Assembly (NCBI RefSeq): GCF_000145215.1
Contig: NC_014392.1
Span: forward strand, 1,310,001 to 1,374,000
DNA: 64,000 nucleotides
DNA from: Caldicellulosiruptor obsidiansis OB47
Lineage (GTDB): Bacteria; Bacillota; Thermoanaerobacteria; Caldicellulosiruptorales; Caldicellulosiruptoraceae
Reading direction: 5' to 3'
This document shows, piece by piece, positions 34,380 to 43,532 of this stretch. Under the pieces are notes generated by a model. The model was not told the origin of the DNA and made no database searches. It saw only the letters and a program-made list of their open reading frames with translations. The translations under genes and the position numbers were made by a program. Position 1 is the stretch's first letter. The number at the start of each line of letters is the position of its first letter.

Positions 34380-35672
34380 TTATTTAATAAGGTTTGTGAT
34401 ATTTAGCATATTATCTATAAAAACGCCATATCCTTTTTCTGGTTCTTTCAAAAACACATGAGTAACAGCACCCACAAGTTTGTTATCCTGTATAATTGGA
34501 GAACCACTCATTCCCTGAACAATCCCAGATGTGAGCTGAAGAAGTCTCTTGTCAGTAATCTTTATAACAAATGCTTTTGTCGAATTTCTGTAAAGAGGCA
34601 AGATCCTTTCTATTTTTATTTTAAACTTTTCCACATTACCAGAGATCCCGCTCAAGATATATGCACTACCTACGTGAATATCCTGAACCCTTGCAATCTC
34701 CATATCCTGAAGACCATTCCAAAAATTATTCTGAGCAACTTTCCCATAAATTCCATACGGAGAATTAATAATCACATCTCCGACCACACAGTGTTCATTA
34801 ATTCTGCCTATAACTTCACCAATCTCATTTTTATCATTTTTCCTTATATCAACTATTTCCGCTGCGTAAATTTGACCTTCTTTAACATCCAGAAGAATCC
34901 CGGTATCTATGTCTGATATGCCGTGACCAAGAGCGCCAAATACCTTTCTTTTGGTATCTATAAATGTAACTGTTCCAATGCCGCTTGTACCGTCTCTGAC
35001 CCACAGCCCTATTTTGTACACACCTTCACTGCTAAGAACTGGTTTTATATTGAGTTGTTTGTAAAGTTGCCCTCTTTTAATTACAAAAACCAACGACTTG
35101 CCACCTGATGAGTTTATAATTTCAAAAAGCTGTCTGCAGTCTTTTACCTTTTGTCCATCTACATATACAATCTTATCACCTATTTGAATGCCTGCTTCTT
35201 TCGCAGGAACTTGGGAACTCGATTTACTACTGTTTACGTAAGAATACCCGATAACAAGTATTCCATCTGTCATAACCTTAATCCCTACAAATTTTCCAGA
35301 AACGTAAACGTTGTTTGACTCAAGAATGGAGATTTTTACTCTTTTAAGTGGTATTGAGCCAATTTTTAGCTCACATAAAACTGAAGAAACCTTTTTTGAA
35401 ATATAAATCTTGTTTGTTCTATAAAAAAAATTTATTTGCGTGCTACTTTGAATACTTGAAGGATTTAGATTTACATTAATAAAAACAGGAGTTTTAATAG
35501 AGATAGCCTTATCTGAGCTGTAGCAAGTCAAACAATCTGGGGTAATGTAAAGGTAAATGACAAAAAAGATAGTAAGCAAGATGTAAAAAAGAAAAAGTCC
35601 ACCTACCAGCTTTTTCACTTGTTTAGCACCTATCAATTTGAAATTTCTATAAGTTATCTTCTCCACCACCAT
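34380..35672 (-). CDS. spoIVB: SpoIVB serine peptidase
   Basis: The 430-residue protein has an N-terminal membrane anchor (about 22-42), a PDZ domain (about 125-210: VPAKEAGIQIGDKIVYVDGQKV) and the S55 peptidase domain with ALGHGISDIDTG and the serine motif QGMSGSPIIQDNKLVGAVTHVF. In sporulation it signals from the forespore to activate pro-sigma-K processing. It sits between recN and spo0A as in Bacillus and Clostridia. Confidence 0.94.
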   Translation of the reverse strand: MVVEKITYRNFKLIGAKQVKKLVGGLFLFYILLTIFFVIYLYITPDCLTCYSSDKAISIKTPVFINVNLNPSSIQSSTQINFFYRTNKIYISKKVSSVLCELKIGSIPLKRVKISILESNNVYVSGKFVGIKVMTDGILVIGYSYVNSSKSSSQVPAKEAGIQIGDKIVYVDGQKVKDCRQLFEIINSSGGKSLVFVIKRGQLYKQLNIKPVLSSEGVYKIGLWVRDGTSGIGTVTFIDTKRKVFGALGHGISDIDTGILLDVKEGQIYAAEIVDIRKNDKNEIGEVIGRINEHCVVGDVIINSPYGIYGKVAQNNFWNGLQDMEIARVQDIHVGSAYILSGISGNVEKFKIKIERILPLYRNSTKAFVIKITDKRLLQLTSGIVQGMSGSPIIQDNKLVGAVTHVFLKEPEKGYGVFIDNMLNITNLIK

Positions 35673-35692
35673 CTTAAAATATTCTTGAATAA

Positions 35693-37348
35693 TCAGGAAA
35701 ACTGGGACTTTAGCTGTTTTGCATGGAGAAGAGAACTTTCTGTAACATTTTCTCCTGAGAACATTCTGGCAATCTCCATAAGCGATTCATTTCCCTCAAG
35801 TCTTTTTATATTGGAAATGGTTAAGTTTTCTTTAACCTCTTTATATACATAATAATGAATATCTGCGGCAGCAGCAACCTGTGGCAGATGTGTAATACAA
35901 ATAATTTGGTGTTTCTTAGAAAGCTCCTTTAAAAGTTTTGCAAGCTTGTTGGCGACAACTCCACTCAGCCCGCTGTCTATCTCATCAAAGATGATCAGCT
36001 CCACGTCATCTTTCTCTGCCATGATGGATTTTATTGCAAGCATTATTCTCGAAAGTTCCCCGCCTGAAGCAATGGCAGAAAGAAGCTTTGGCTGCTGACC
36101 AACGTTTGTTGCTATCAAAAATTCAACTTCGTCAATTCCCTCTTCATAAAGCTCTCTTTCAAGAAACTTAATATAAAACTTTACATTTTTCATTTCAAGC
36201 TGTGAAAGAATTTCTAATACCTTTTGTTCAAACTCATTAGTCTTTTTCCGCCTGATCTCTGACATTTTCTTAGAAATTTCTTCAAGTCTTGTTTTGGTTT
36301 TGCTCAAATACTCTTTTAGTTCAAGAGCTTGTTCATTACTACTTTTGATTTTTTCTCTTTCTTCTAACAAATTATTTCTGTACTCCAGTATCTTTTCAAT
36401 TGTGCTTCCATATTTTTTCTTTAACCTGTTTATTTTATCAAGCCTATCCACTATCAGTTCTATTTCCTCTTTATTCACTTCGTAATTCTGGCTTTTTTTG
36501 GAAATAGAAAATACGATATCTTCGATTTCATAATACACGTTGTTCAATCTTTCAGATATTGTCTCAAATTCCTTGTCAAATCTTGAATTTTCGTTAGCAA
36601 GTCTGATACACATCTCAAGAGAATCTATGATTGTGTTGTTAATAGTATCGAGAATCTTTTCACTGTTGTGCTTAAGTTTCCAACTGTTTTGGATAATCTC
36701 TTTTCTTTTTTCAAGCTCTGTATCCTCACCTATTTGGGGTTTTACACTTTCAATTTCATTTATTTGATAATTTAGTAAATCAAGTTGTCTTTCCCGCTCT
36801 TCTTCTTTTGTTATTATCTGTTCATAAAGCCTTTTTTTCTCTTGATAATCATGGTATAAATCCTTATACTCAGCTTTTAACTCTTCAAGTTCTTTCCCAC
36901 AGAACCTATCTATGTACAAAAGTTGAATCCTTTTATCGTTTAGAAGATGAGTCTCATTCTGTCCATGAATTTCAAAGATGTGCTTAGTTATTTCTCTTAA
37001 AGTTGAGAGCAATACAAACTGATTGTTAACCCTGCAGATGTTTTTGCCACTGCTGTACACTTCACGGCTAACAATCAAAAAATTGTCTTCAAGAGAAATT
37101 CCCATTTGAATCAGCGCATCAAGAGTACTCTTTTTTTCAATTTCAAAAATTGCAGACACGCAGGCCTTTGAACATCCTGTTCTTATAACATCTTTTTTAA
37201 ATTTTGTACCCAAAAGCAAGGATAATGAATCAATGATAATAGACTTGCCGGCACCAGTTTCACCTGTCAGTATAGTCAGACCTTTGTCAAATTCAATGTC
37301 AAGTCTATCAATTATAGCAATGTTTTCAATTAATAATCTTTTTAACAT
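35693..37348 (-). CDS. recN: DNA repair ATPase RecN
   Basis: This 551-residue SMC-like protein acts in double-strand-break repair. Its Walker A is GETGAGKSIIIDSL near residue 28, it has long coiled coils (about 155-370), and its C-terminal ABC signature SGGELSRIMLAIK and Walker B LIIFDEIDSGLSG are complete. It is followed by spoIVB and preceded by argR, a conserved order. Confidence 0.94.
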   Translation of the reverse strand: MLKRLLIENIAIIDRLDIEFDKGLTILTGETGAGKSIIIDSLSLLLGTKFKKDVIRTGCSKACVSAIFEIEKKSTLDALIQMGISLEDNFLIVSREVYSSGKNICRVNNQFVLLSTLREITKHIFEIHGQNETHLLNDKRIQLLYIDRFCGKELEELKAEYKDLYHDYQEKKRLYEQIITKEEERERQLDLLNYQINEIESVKPQIGEDTELEKRKEIIQNSWKLKHNSEKILDTINNTIIDSLEMCIRLANENSRFDKEFETISERLNNVYYEIEDIVFSISKKSQNYEVNKEEIELIVDRLDKINRLKKKYGSTIEKILEYRNNLLEEREKIKSSNEQALELKEYLSKTKTRLEEISKKMSEIRRKKTNEFEQKVLEILSQLEMKNVKFYIKFLERELYEEGIDEVEFLIATNVGQQPKLLSAIASGGELSRIMLAIKSIMAEKDDVELIIFDEIDSGLSGVVANKLAKLLKELSKKHQIICITHLPQVAAAADIHYYVYKEVKENLTISNIKRLEGNESLMEIARMFSGENVTESSLLHAKQLKSQFS

Positions 37349-37353
37349 GATAT

Positions 37354-37812
37354 CTACTCACCTTGGCTTATGATAGCTTTTATCCTCTCAACTATCTTGT
37401 CAGCTGCTGCACTGCCTTTAGTTGCTATAAAAATGGTATCATCACCTGCAATTGTACCCACAACTTCGGGCCAGCTCAGAGAATCAATGGCAGCAGCAGC
37501 ACCCTGTGCAGCACCTGTAATTGTCTTTATAATAACCAGGTTATCAGCAGTGTCGTATTTGATTATCGACTCAGAAAAGACCTTGATAAGTTTTTCGGTA
37601 ATATTTGCTTCTGGACCTGATAAAACTGCATATTTGTATTTCCCTGTTTCAGTCAAAACCTTGGTAAGTCTTAGCTCTTTGATGTCTCTTGAGACTGTAG
37701 CCTGTGTCACATCGTAGCCAAGTGCCTTGAGTCTTTCTACAAGCTCTTCCTGTGTTTCTATATCTTCATTTTGAATTATTTCTAAAATCTTTTGTTGTCT
37801 TTCAGACTTCAT
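37354..37812 (-). CDS. argR: Arginine repressor ArgR
   Basis: The 152-residue protein has a winged-helix N-terminus with QATVSRDIKELRL and a C-terminal arginine-binding hexamer domain with TAAGAAQ-like GAAQGAAAAID and AGDDTIFI. It controls arginine synthesis and breakdown genes. It lies 6 bases ahead of recN. Confidence 0.94.
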   Translation of the reverse strand: MKSERQQKILEIIQNEDIETQEELVERLKALGYDVTQATVSRDIKELRLTKVLTETGKYKYAVLSGPEANITEKLIKVFSESIIKYDTADNLVIIKTITGAAQGAAAAIDSLSWPEVVGTIAGDDTIFIATKGSAAADKIVERIKAIISQGE

Positions 37813-37840
37813 AGCAAAATTTCACCTCTATCTTTTACTG

Positions 37841-38626
37841 TTACTCTTTTATTTTTTCTCTAAGAATCTCATAAAAATTTCTTTGTTTAAGCCTTATAAG
37901 TTTTAACTTGTGTTGAGAAATTTTACATTCAATAAATTCTTCTGGCGCAAGCTCATCCACCAATCTACCATCTACTACTACCTGAACATTTTCAGAAGAT
38001 GAATTTTCCACTTTTATTGTTCTTGTACTGCCAAGTATAAGACTTCTTGAACTCAAAGAATGAGGACAAATAGGGGTGACTAAAATCACCCCCAGCTGTG
38101 GCTCAACTATAGGTCCGCCTGCCGAAAGTGAATATGCAGTCGACCCAGTAGCTGTTGCTACTATGATACCATCACTTCTATACTCCTGAGCAAACACACC
38201 ATCAATATAAAGACACAGATCCACTATATTAAAAGTATTTCTCACAACACACACATCATTCAGTGCAAAGAAAACCTTCTCCTTTACACCAGCTTCAACA
38301 ATGTGCCTCTCTTCAATGAAATACTCTTTTTTTAACAGCTTAAAAATTACTTTTTCAATATCCTCTTCTACCTCTTCGGTAAGATACCCCAGCCTTCCAC
38401 AGTTAATGGCAAGGACTGGTGTGGCTTCTATAGAAGCCTTTTCAACCACATTCAGAAGTGTGCCATCTCCTCCTATTGTTATAAGGAGGTCAAAATTTTT
38501 AGCTTTTTTGTTCTCTTCATTTATCAGTAACCAATTAACTCTGTTGTGGTTAAAAATAGATACAATATTTTCTAAGATTTCGCTGCTGTGTTCTTTCTGA
38601 AAATTCACAAAAATTCCAACTATCAT
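37841..38626 (-). CDS. nadK: NAD kinase
   Basis: It phosphorylates NAD to NADP. The 261-residue protein shows the GGDGTLL motif near residue 55, NDVCVVRN and the glycine-rich GSTAYSLSAGGPIV. The ATG at 38626 gives the family start MIVGIFVN; an in-frame TTG at 38632 has better spacing from GGAG and may be used instead. It precedes argR and recN, as in Bacillus. Confidence 0.92.
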   Translation of the reverse strand: MIVGIFVNFQKEHSSEILENIVSIFNHNRVNWLLINEENKKAKNFDLLITIGGDGTLLNVVEKASIEATPVLAINCGRLGYLTEEVEEDIEKVIFKLLKKEYFIEERHIVEAGVKEKVFFALNDVCVVRNTFNIVDLCLYIDGVFAQEYRSDGIIVATATGSTAYSLSAGGPIVEPQLGVILVTPICPHSLSSRSLILGSTRTIKVENSSSENVQVVVDGRLVDELAPEEFIECKISQHKLKLIRLKQRNFYEILREKIKE

Positions 38627-38671
38627 TTGCAAAACCATACTCCTTTATCATGGCCAAAGCAAATTGTTTAT

Positions 38672-39016
38672 TTAGCCAGCTGGCCAGGAAAATTTTCTGC
38701 CGCCAAGTAAGTGAAAGTGCAAATGGTCAATAGTTTGACCCCCGTCAGCTCCACAGTTTACCACAATTCTGTATCCTTTCTCGTCAATTCCAAACTTTTT
38801 TGCCAATTCTTTTGCTACAAGAAATACATGACCTATGAGTTCTTTGTGTTGCTGCTGGACAGCGTTTAAATTTTCTATATGTGGCTTTGGAACTACAAGG
38901 ATGTGCACAGGTGCAGTAGGGTTTATGTCTTTAAAAGCACAAACAAGTTCGTCTTCATACACAATCTCAGACTGAATTTCCTTATTTAAGATTTTGCAAA
39001 AGATACATTCTATCAT
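38672..39016 (-). CDS. hinT: HIT-family nucleotide hydrolase (HinT type)
   Basis: The 114-residue protein begins CIFCKILNKEI with zinc cysteines and ends with the histidine triad HLHFHLLGGR. Family members cleave adenosine phosphoramidates and aminoacyl-AMP, which fits its place 2 bases after alaS. Confidence 0.92.
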   Translation of the reverse strand: MIECIFCKILNKEIQSEIVYEDELVCAFKDINPTAPVHILVVPKPHIENLNAVQQQHKELIGHVFLVAKELAKKFGIDEKGYRIVVNCGADGGQTIDHLHFHLLGGRKFSWPAG

Positions 39017-39018
39017 TT

Positions 39019-41664
39019 TTAAGCACTCCCCTTTAATATATCTTTCAAAATATTCTCAGCTGTCTGCACTGCTATGTCTATCTTCAGTATATCATTTCCA
39101 CCGCCTTGGGCAAATTCAGGTCTTCCACCGCCTTTTCCACCAAGTACTGCACATATTTCTTTTACTACTTTTCCACAATCAACTCCCTTTTTAACTGCTT
39201 CTTTTGAACATGACATGAGTACAGTGACCTTGTTACCCTGCTCTAAGATATTGAGCACAATTGCTTTTGAATCTCTTTCTTTAATCTTGTCAGTAAAAAG
39301 TTTTACATAGTCCATATCGTCTGTCTCTTTTCTATTTACAATCAGCTTGAACTCGCCATAATTAACTGCTTTGTCAATAAGTGATGAAATTTCACTTTCG
39401 ATAACTAAAAGCTTATACTTCTCTACCTCGTTTTCAAGATCCTTTATTCTATTTTCAAGCTGTTCTATTTTAGCTAATATTTCAGAATCAGTGCTGGCTT
39501 TCACTTTACTTCTTAACTGTTTTAACGTCTGCTGGGAATTTAGAATAAACTCATATACCTTGTTTCCAGTAATTGCTTCAATTCTTCTAACACCTGCAGC
39601 TACACTCGACTCAGATATTATCTTGAACATTCCTATCTGGCCTGTGTTATCAACATGTGTTCCACCACATAACTCCATACTAAAATCGCCTATTTTTATA
39701 ACTCTTACCACATTGGAATACTTTTCGTCAAACAGAGCAGTAGCACCCATTCTCAAGGCGCTGTCCAAATCTGTTACAATTTTTTCAACTGGTATAGCCT
39801 GTTGAATAACATTATTGACCATCTTTTCAATTTCAATTATTTGTTCCTCGGACAATGGTTCATAATGAGCAAAGTCAAATCTAAGCCTATCAGCACTAAC
39901 CTGCGAACCACTTTGTTGTGCATGCTGCCCTAATATTTTTCTGAGTGCACTGTGTAAAAGATGTGTTGCTGTATGATTCTTCATTGTTGCAAATCTCAAA
40001 CCTTCATCAACCTTGGCAATCACACTTGACAAAACAGAGATCTCACCTTTTAAAACCTTTACCTTATGAAGAATTGTTCCTTTCGGTCCTTTCTTGACAT
40101 CTAAAACCTCCGCTAAAACTCCTTCGCCTTCTAAAATACCCTTATCTGCAACTTGTCCACCACTTTCTGCATAAAAAGGAGTTTTATCTAAGATAACAAA
40201 GCACACATCTTCCTCTTTGGCGTATGCTACCTCTTCATCCTCCATAAAAATCTTTAGTATCTTTGACTCTTGTTTTAATGTTTCATATCCAACAAAGACT
40301 GTTTCAATATCCTCCTCAATGACAATGTTTATATCCTTCCAGCCAGCATTTTCAAGCTCTTTTTGAGCTGCGCGAGCTCTTTCCTTTTGCTGCTGCATAA
40401 GTTCATCAAATCTCTCTTGGTCAACAATAATTCCCTTTTCTGCAGCTATCTCCTTTGTCAGGTCAAGAGGAAATCCATAAGTGTCGTACATCTTAAATGC
40501 AATCTCACCATTTAGAATGGTTTCCTTGTTCTTTTTAAGCTTTTCAATCTCATTTTCAAGTATCTCAAGACCAACATCAATTGTCTGATTGAACCTGCTC
40601 TCCTCGTTATAGAGCACCTTCTTTATATACTCAGCCTTTTGAACAAGTTCTGGATATGGATTTTTGTAAGACTCTATAACTGTGTCTACAATAAGGTGCA
40701 AGAACGCTTCTTTTTTACCAAGCATCCTACCATGTCGTGAAGCACGCCTTATAAGCCTTCTCAAAACATATCCTCTTCCTTCATTCGAAGGCAAAATACC
40801 ATCACCAATCATGAACACTATGCCACGAATATGGTCTGTGATAACACGTACCGACACATCTTTTTCAGCATTTTTTCCGTACTCATAGTTTGTAACTTCA
40901 CATACTTTGTTACGAATAGCTTTTACTATGTCAATGTCAAAAAGAGAGTCAACCTCTTGCATAATTGCTGCAATTCTCTCAAGACCCATACCTGTGTCAA
41001 TGTTTGGATTTTTCAACCTGTGGTATACACCATTCTCATCCTTATCAAACTGAGTAAAAACTAAATTCCAAAACTCAACAAATCTGTCACAGTCACATCC
41101 AATGCCGCAAGTGGGCTTGCCACAACCCTTATCTTCGCCTCTATCAAAGTATATCTCAGAACACGGTCCACATGGTCCTGTTCCTATTTCCCAGAAGTTA
41201 TCTTCTTTCCCCATTCTCTTGATTCGCTGCGGCTCTAAGCCTACCTCTTTGTGCCAAATTTCAAACGCTTCGTCGTCTTCCTCATATATTGTAACCCATA
41301 ACCTCTCTCTTGGAAGTTTCAAAACTTCTGTGACGAACTCCCATGCCCAGATAATAGCTTCTCTCTTGAAATAATCACCAAACGAAAAATTGCCCAGCAT
41401 TTCAAAGAAAGTAGCATGTCTTGCTGTTTTACCCACTCTGTCAATATCCGGCGTTCTTATGCACTTCTGACATGTAGTAATCCTTCGGCGAGGAGGTTCT
41501 TCAATCCCCAAAAAATACGGTTTTAGTGGTGCCATACCAGCGTTTATCAAAAGAAGGCTCTTATCATTTTTAGGAATAAGCGAAAAACTTGGCAGTCTCA
41601 AATGACCTTTTGATTCAAAAAATTGGAGAAATTTTTCTCTTATTTCATCAGTAGACATGTACAT
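39019..41664 (-). CDS. alaS: Alanyl-tRNA synthetase
   Basis: This class II synthetase has 881 residues: catalytic core with RRITTCQKCIRTPDIDRVGKTARH, an editing domain with NHTATHLLHSAL and ELCGGTHVDN metal ligands, and a C-terminal DHHA1 domain ending near GKGGGRPEFAQGGG. The start at 41664 has AAAGG 11 bases upstream. Its own promoter lies at 41733-41761. Confidence 0.95.
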   Translation of the reverse strand: MYMSTDEIREKFLQFFESKGHLRLPSFSLIPKNDKSLLLINAGMAPLKPYFLGIEEPPRRRITTCQKCIRTPDIDRVGKTARHATFFEMLGNFSFGDYFKREAIIWAWEFVTEVLKLPRERLWVTIYEEDDEAFEIWHKEVGLEPQRIKRMGKEDNFWEIGTGPCGPCSEIYFDRGEDKGCGKPTCGIGCDCDRFVEFWNLVFTQFDKDENGVYHRLKNPNIDTGMGLERIAAIMQEVDSLFDIDIVKAIRNKVCEVTNYEYGKNAEKDVSVRVITDHIRGIVFMIGDGILPSNEGRGYVLRRLIRRASRHGRMLGKKEAFLHLIVDTVIESYKNPYPELVQKAEYIKKVLYNEESRFNQTIDVGLEILENEIEKLKKNKETILNGEIAFKMYDTYGFPLDLTKEIAAEKGIIVDQERFDELMQQQKERARAAQKELENAGWKDINIVIEEDIETVFVGYETLKQESKILKIFMEDEEVAYAKEEDVCFVILDKTPFYAESGGQVADKGILEGEGVLAEVLDVKKGPKGTILHKVKVLKGEISVLSSVIAKVDEGLRFATMKNHTATHLLHSALRKILGQHAQQSGSQVSADRLRFDFAHYEPLSEEQIIEIEKMVNNVIQQAIPVEKIVTDLDSALRMGATALFDEKYSNVVRVIKIGDFSMELCGGTHVDNTGQIGMFKIISESSVAAGVRRIEAITGNKVYEFILNSQQTLKQLRSKVKASTDSEILAKIEQLENRIKDLENEVEKYKLLVIESEISSLIDKAVNYGEFKLIVNRKETDDMDYVKLFTDKIKERDSKAIVLNILEQGNKVTVLMSCSKEAVKKGVDCGKVVKEICAVLGGKGGGRPEFAQGGGNDILKIDIAVQTAENILKDILKGSA

Positions 41665-41732
41665 CTTTCAATCAGCCTTTCTTTATGGTATTTTTTAAAA
41701 AATGGTTTTTATATTTTTTCAATACAATCAAA

Positions 41733-41761
41733 ATTTTATTAAAGCCAAAATGCAAAGTCAA
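41733..41761 (-). promoter_or_regulatory. Promoter of alaS
   Basis: TTGACT (41756-41761) and TAAAAT (41733-41738), minus strand, lie 17 bases apart. No T-box-sized leader fits between it and the gene. Confidence 0.6.
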
Positions 41762-41767
41762 CAATAT

Positions 41768-42823
41768 TCACTCAATCTCTTCAGGTTTTATCCTTTTCAT
41801 AATGTTAATAAATATAATTTTTATCACTGCAGCAATGGGAATAGCAAAGAACATGGCTACAAATCCAAATATTTTGTTTGCTAAGATGATAACTATAATA
41901 ATTGTAAGAGGATGAAGTCCGACTTTTGAGCCAATAACTCGTGGGGATATGATAAAACTATCCACCTGCTGAAGTAAAACTAAAAAAACTATCACCAATA
42001 TAGCCTTTATGTAGGAATCAGACAGCGCTATTATCACCCCTGGAATACTGCTAAATATTGGTCCAAAATAGGGAATCAAATTGCCAATACCGGTTATCAC
42101 ACCCAAAAGAGCTGCGTATCTTACAGAAAGTAGTGAGAACCCAAAAAAGCTCAACAGTCCAACTATAACAGCATCAAGAAGCTGTCCTCGAATATACTGA
42201 TGAAGAACCCTATTTATATCAGCAAATATATAAAGTCCTTCCTTTCTATATTTCTCGGGTAATAACCATTTTATCCACATAACTAATCTCTTCCAATCTC
42301 TCAGGATGTAAAAAGATATAATAGGAATAAGAAGATAATACAAAATGTTAGAGGAAATACTCTTTACAATGTTCAAAAATATAGACAAAGTTTGTTTAGA
42401 AACTGCCTCTATATTGATGGAATTAGCATTTAGTATTTCTTTGATATCAATATTTAATTTGTTTAAAAGCTTGGAATCAATCTCGTAAAACCACTTTTGA
42501 ATAAGTGCTATATATTCAGGAACGTTTTGAATAAGCTGCTTAGTTTCGCTAACAAATAAAGGAATAAAATATACAAAGACCATAACGGTGATACCAAAGA
42601 TTATTGCAAACGAAATCAGGATTGAAATATCTCTTGACCGAATCTTTGTTTCTAAAAAATCTACGCAAGGTTTTAAGAGATATGAAAAAAATAGTGCAAT
42701 CAAAAACGGAATCAGAATCGGCCAAAATGCCTTCATATTCGCAAAAAAATAAATAACGATTGCAATTAGAGCTATGAACAATATATCTGTAAAATATCTT
42801 TTTACCAATTTTATTATGTGCAC
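41768..42823 (-). CDS. AI-2E family transporter (UPF0118)
   Basis: The 351-residue membrane protein has about seven to eight helices and the family pattern LLPEKYRKEGLYIFADINRVLHQYIRGQLLDAVIVG, ALLGVITGIGNLIPYFGPIFSSIPGVIIAL and SKVGLHPLTIIIVII. Relatives export small solutes or sodium; the AI-2 role is not general. It often precedes alaS in Firmicutes. Confidence 0.86.
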   Translation of the reverse strand: MHIIKLVKRYFTDILFIALIAIVIYFFANMKAFWPILIPFLIALFFSYLLKPCVDFLETKIRSRDISILISFAIIFGITVMVFVYFIPLFVSETKQLIQNVPEYIALIQKWFYEIDSKLLNKLNIDIKEILNANSINIEAVSKQTLSIFLNIVKSISSNILYYLLIPIISFYILRDWKRLVMWIKWLLPEKYRKEGLYIFADINRVLHQYIRGQLLDAVIVGLLSFFGFSLLSVRYAALLGVITGIGNLIPYFGPIFSSIPGVIIALSDSYIKAILVIVFLVLLQQVDSFIISPRVIGSKVGLHPLTIIIVIILANKIFGFVAMFFAIPIAAVIKIIFINIMKRIKPEEIE

Positions 42824-42865
42824 TTTTTAACACCTCAAATAGAATTATTCTTATCCCTTAAAATA

Positions 42866-42895
42866 TTAAAAAAGTAGGGAAGAAAACCTTCCCTA
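42866..42895 (-). terminator. Terminator overlapping the end of the 53-residue ORF
   Basis: The perfect 8-bp stem CTTCCCTA/TAGGGAAG has a five-base loop and, on the minus strand, six T. It separates the PRC gene group from the AI-2E gene. Confidence 0.75.
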
Positions 42896-43054
42896 TCGCA
42901 AAAGCTTATTTAGCATAGCCATCAGCTTTTTAGCAATCATTCTCTTTAAAAGCTTATTTTTCATATTCTTTGGAGATGACTGAGACAGCATGGCAGATAT
43001 AATCCCGCCTACTATGCTTCCTATCAATACGTGTTTTGCAGAAATTCTTTTCAA
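42893..43054 (-). CDS. Small protein of 53 residues
   Basis: The TTG start at 43054 has GAGGTG 7 bases upstream. The product has one hydrophobic segment (HVLIGSIVGGIISAML) followed by a strongly basic tail (KNKLLKRMIAKKLM). This is like small YtxH-type or other membrane-peripheral proteins, but no family is recognised. It lies 11 bases after the PRC-barrel gene and ends inside the terminator, a compact arrangement that supports it as real. Confidence 0.6.
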   Translation of the reverse strand: MKRISAKHVLIGSIVGGIISAMLSQSSPKNMKNKLLKRMIAKKLMAMLNKLLR

Positions 43055-43065
43055 AGTATGACACC

Positions 43066-43512
43066 TCAGCTTAATATTTTATTTTCTTTTAATATTATTT
43101 CCTCAGGGCTCAATATTATTTTTTTATTTTTTATATAGCTCCAAATACTCTCTGAAACCTGATATTCTGTTATTTTAAAGTTGTCAGAATCAAATACTAT
43201 GTCAATTACAATCCCAATTAAAAACCCATTTTCATCTATCACTTCTTTCAAAAAAATTTCTTGTGCTCTTAAAAATGGCAAGCTGTCAATGGAAGTATGG
43301 ATGCTGCGGACAATCATCAGTTGACTGTTTATAGACTCAATGTCCTCTGTCGGCACATATGCGCACGATGATACTTTAAATGAGTTTTTGACTCGTACCT
43401 TAAACCCAATCACCTTGTCATCTCTGAGTAACATGTCTTCTACTTTTCCTGTTATCTTATTATCTAAATTAAGGACGGGTTTGTTTTTCAAGATAGAAAA
43501 TGAAATCTTCAT
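43066..43512 (-). CDS. PRC-barrel domain protein
   Basis: The 148-residue protein contains two PRC-barrel-like halves (KPVLNLDNKITGKVEDMLL and LKEVIDENGFLIGIVIDIVFD). PRC barrels adapt to partners in RNA processing, photosynthesis and sporulation proteins (YlmC/YmxH-like). It is in line with ispH-rpsA. Confidence 0.75.
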   Translation of the reverse strand: MKISFSILKNKPVLNLDNKITGKVEDMLLRDDKVIGFKVRVKNSFKVSSCAYVPTEDIESINSQLMIVRSIHTSIDSLPFLRAQEIFLKEVIDENGFLIGIVIDIVFDSDNFKITEYQVSESIWSYIKNKKIILSPEEIILKENKILS

Positions 43513-43532
43513 AGGCTCTTAAAACATTAAAT

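Noticed and set aside
39074-39805. Long + strand frames opposite alaS
   Set aside because: Antisense shadows; no start signal and no recognisable protein pattern.
41685-41915. A + strand frame between alaS and the AI-2E gene
   Set aside because: It overlaps the alaS promoter and the end of the AI-2E gene on the other strand; no ribosome site.
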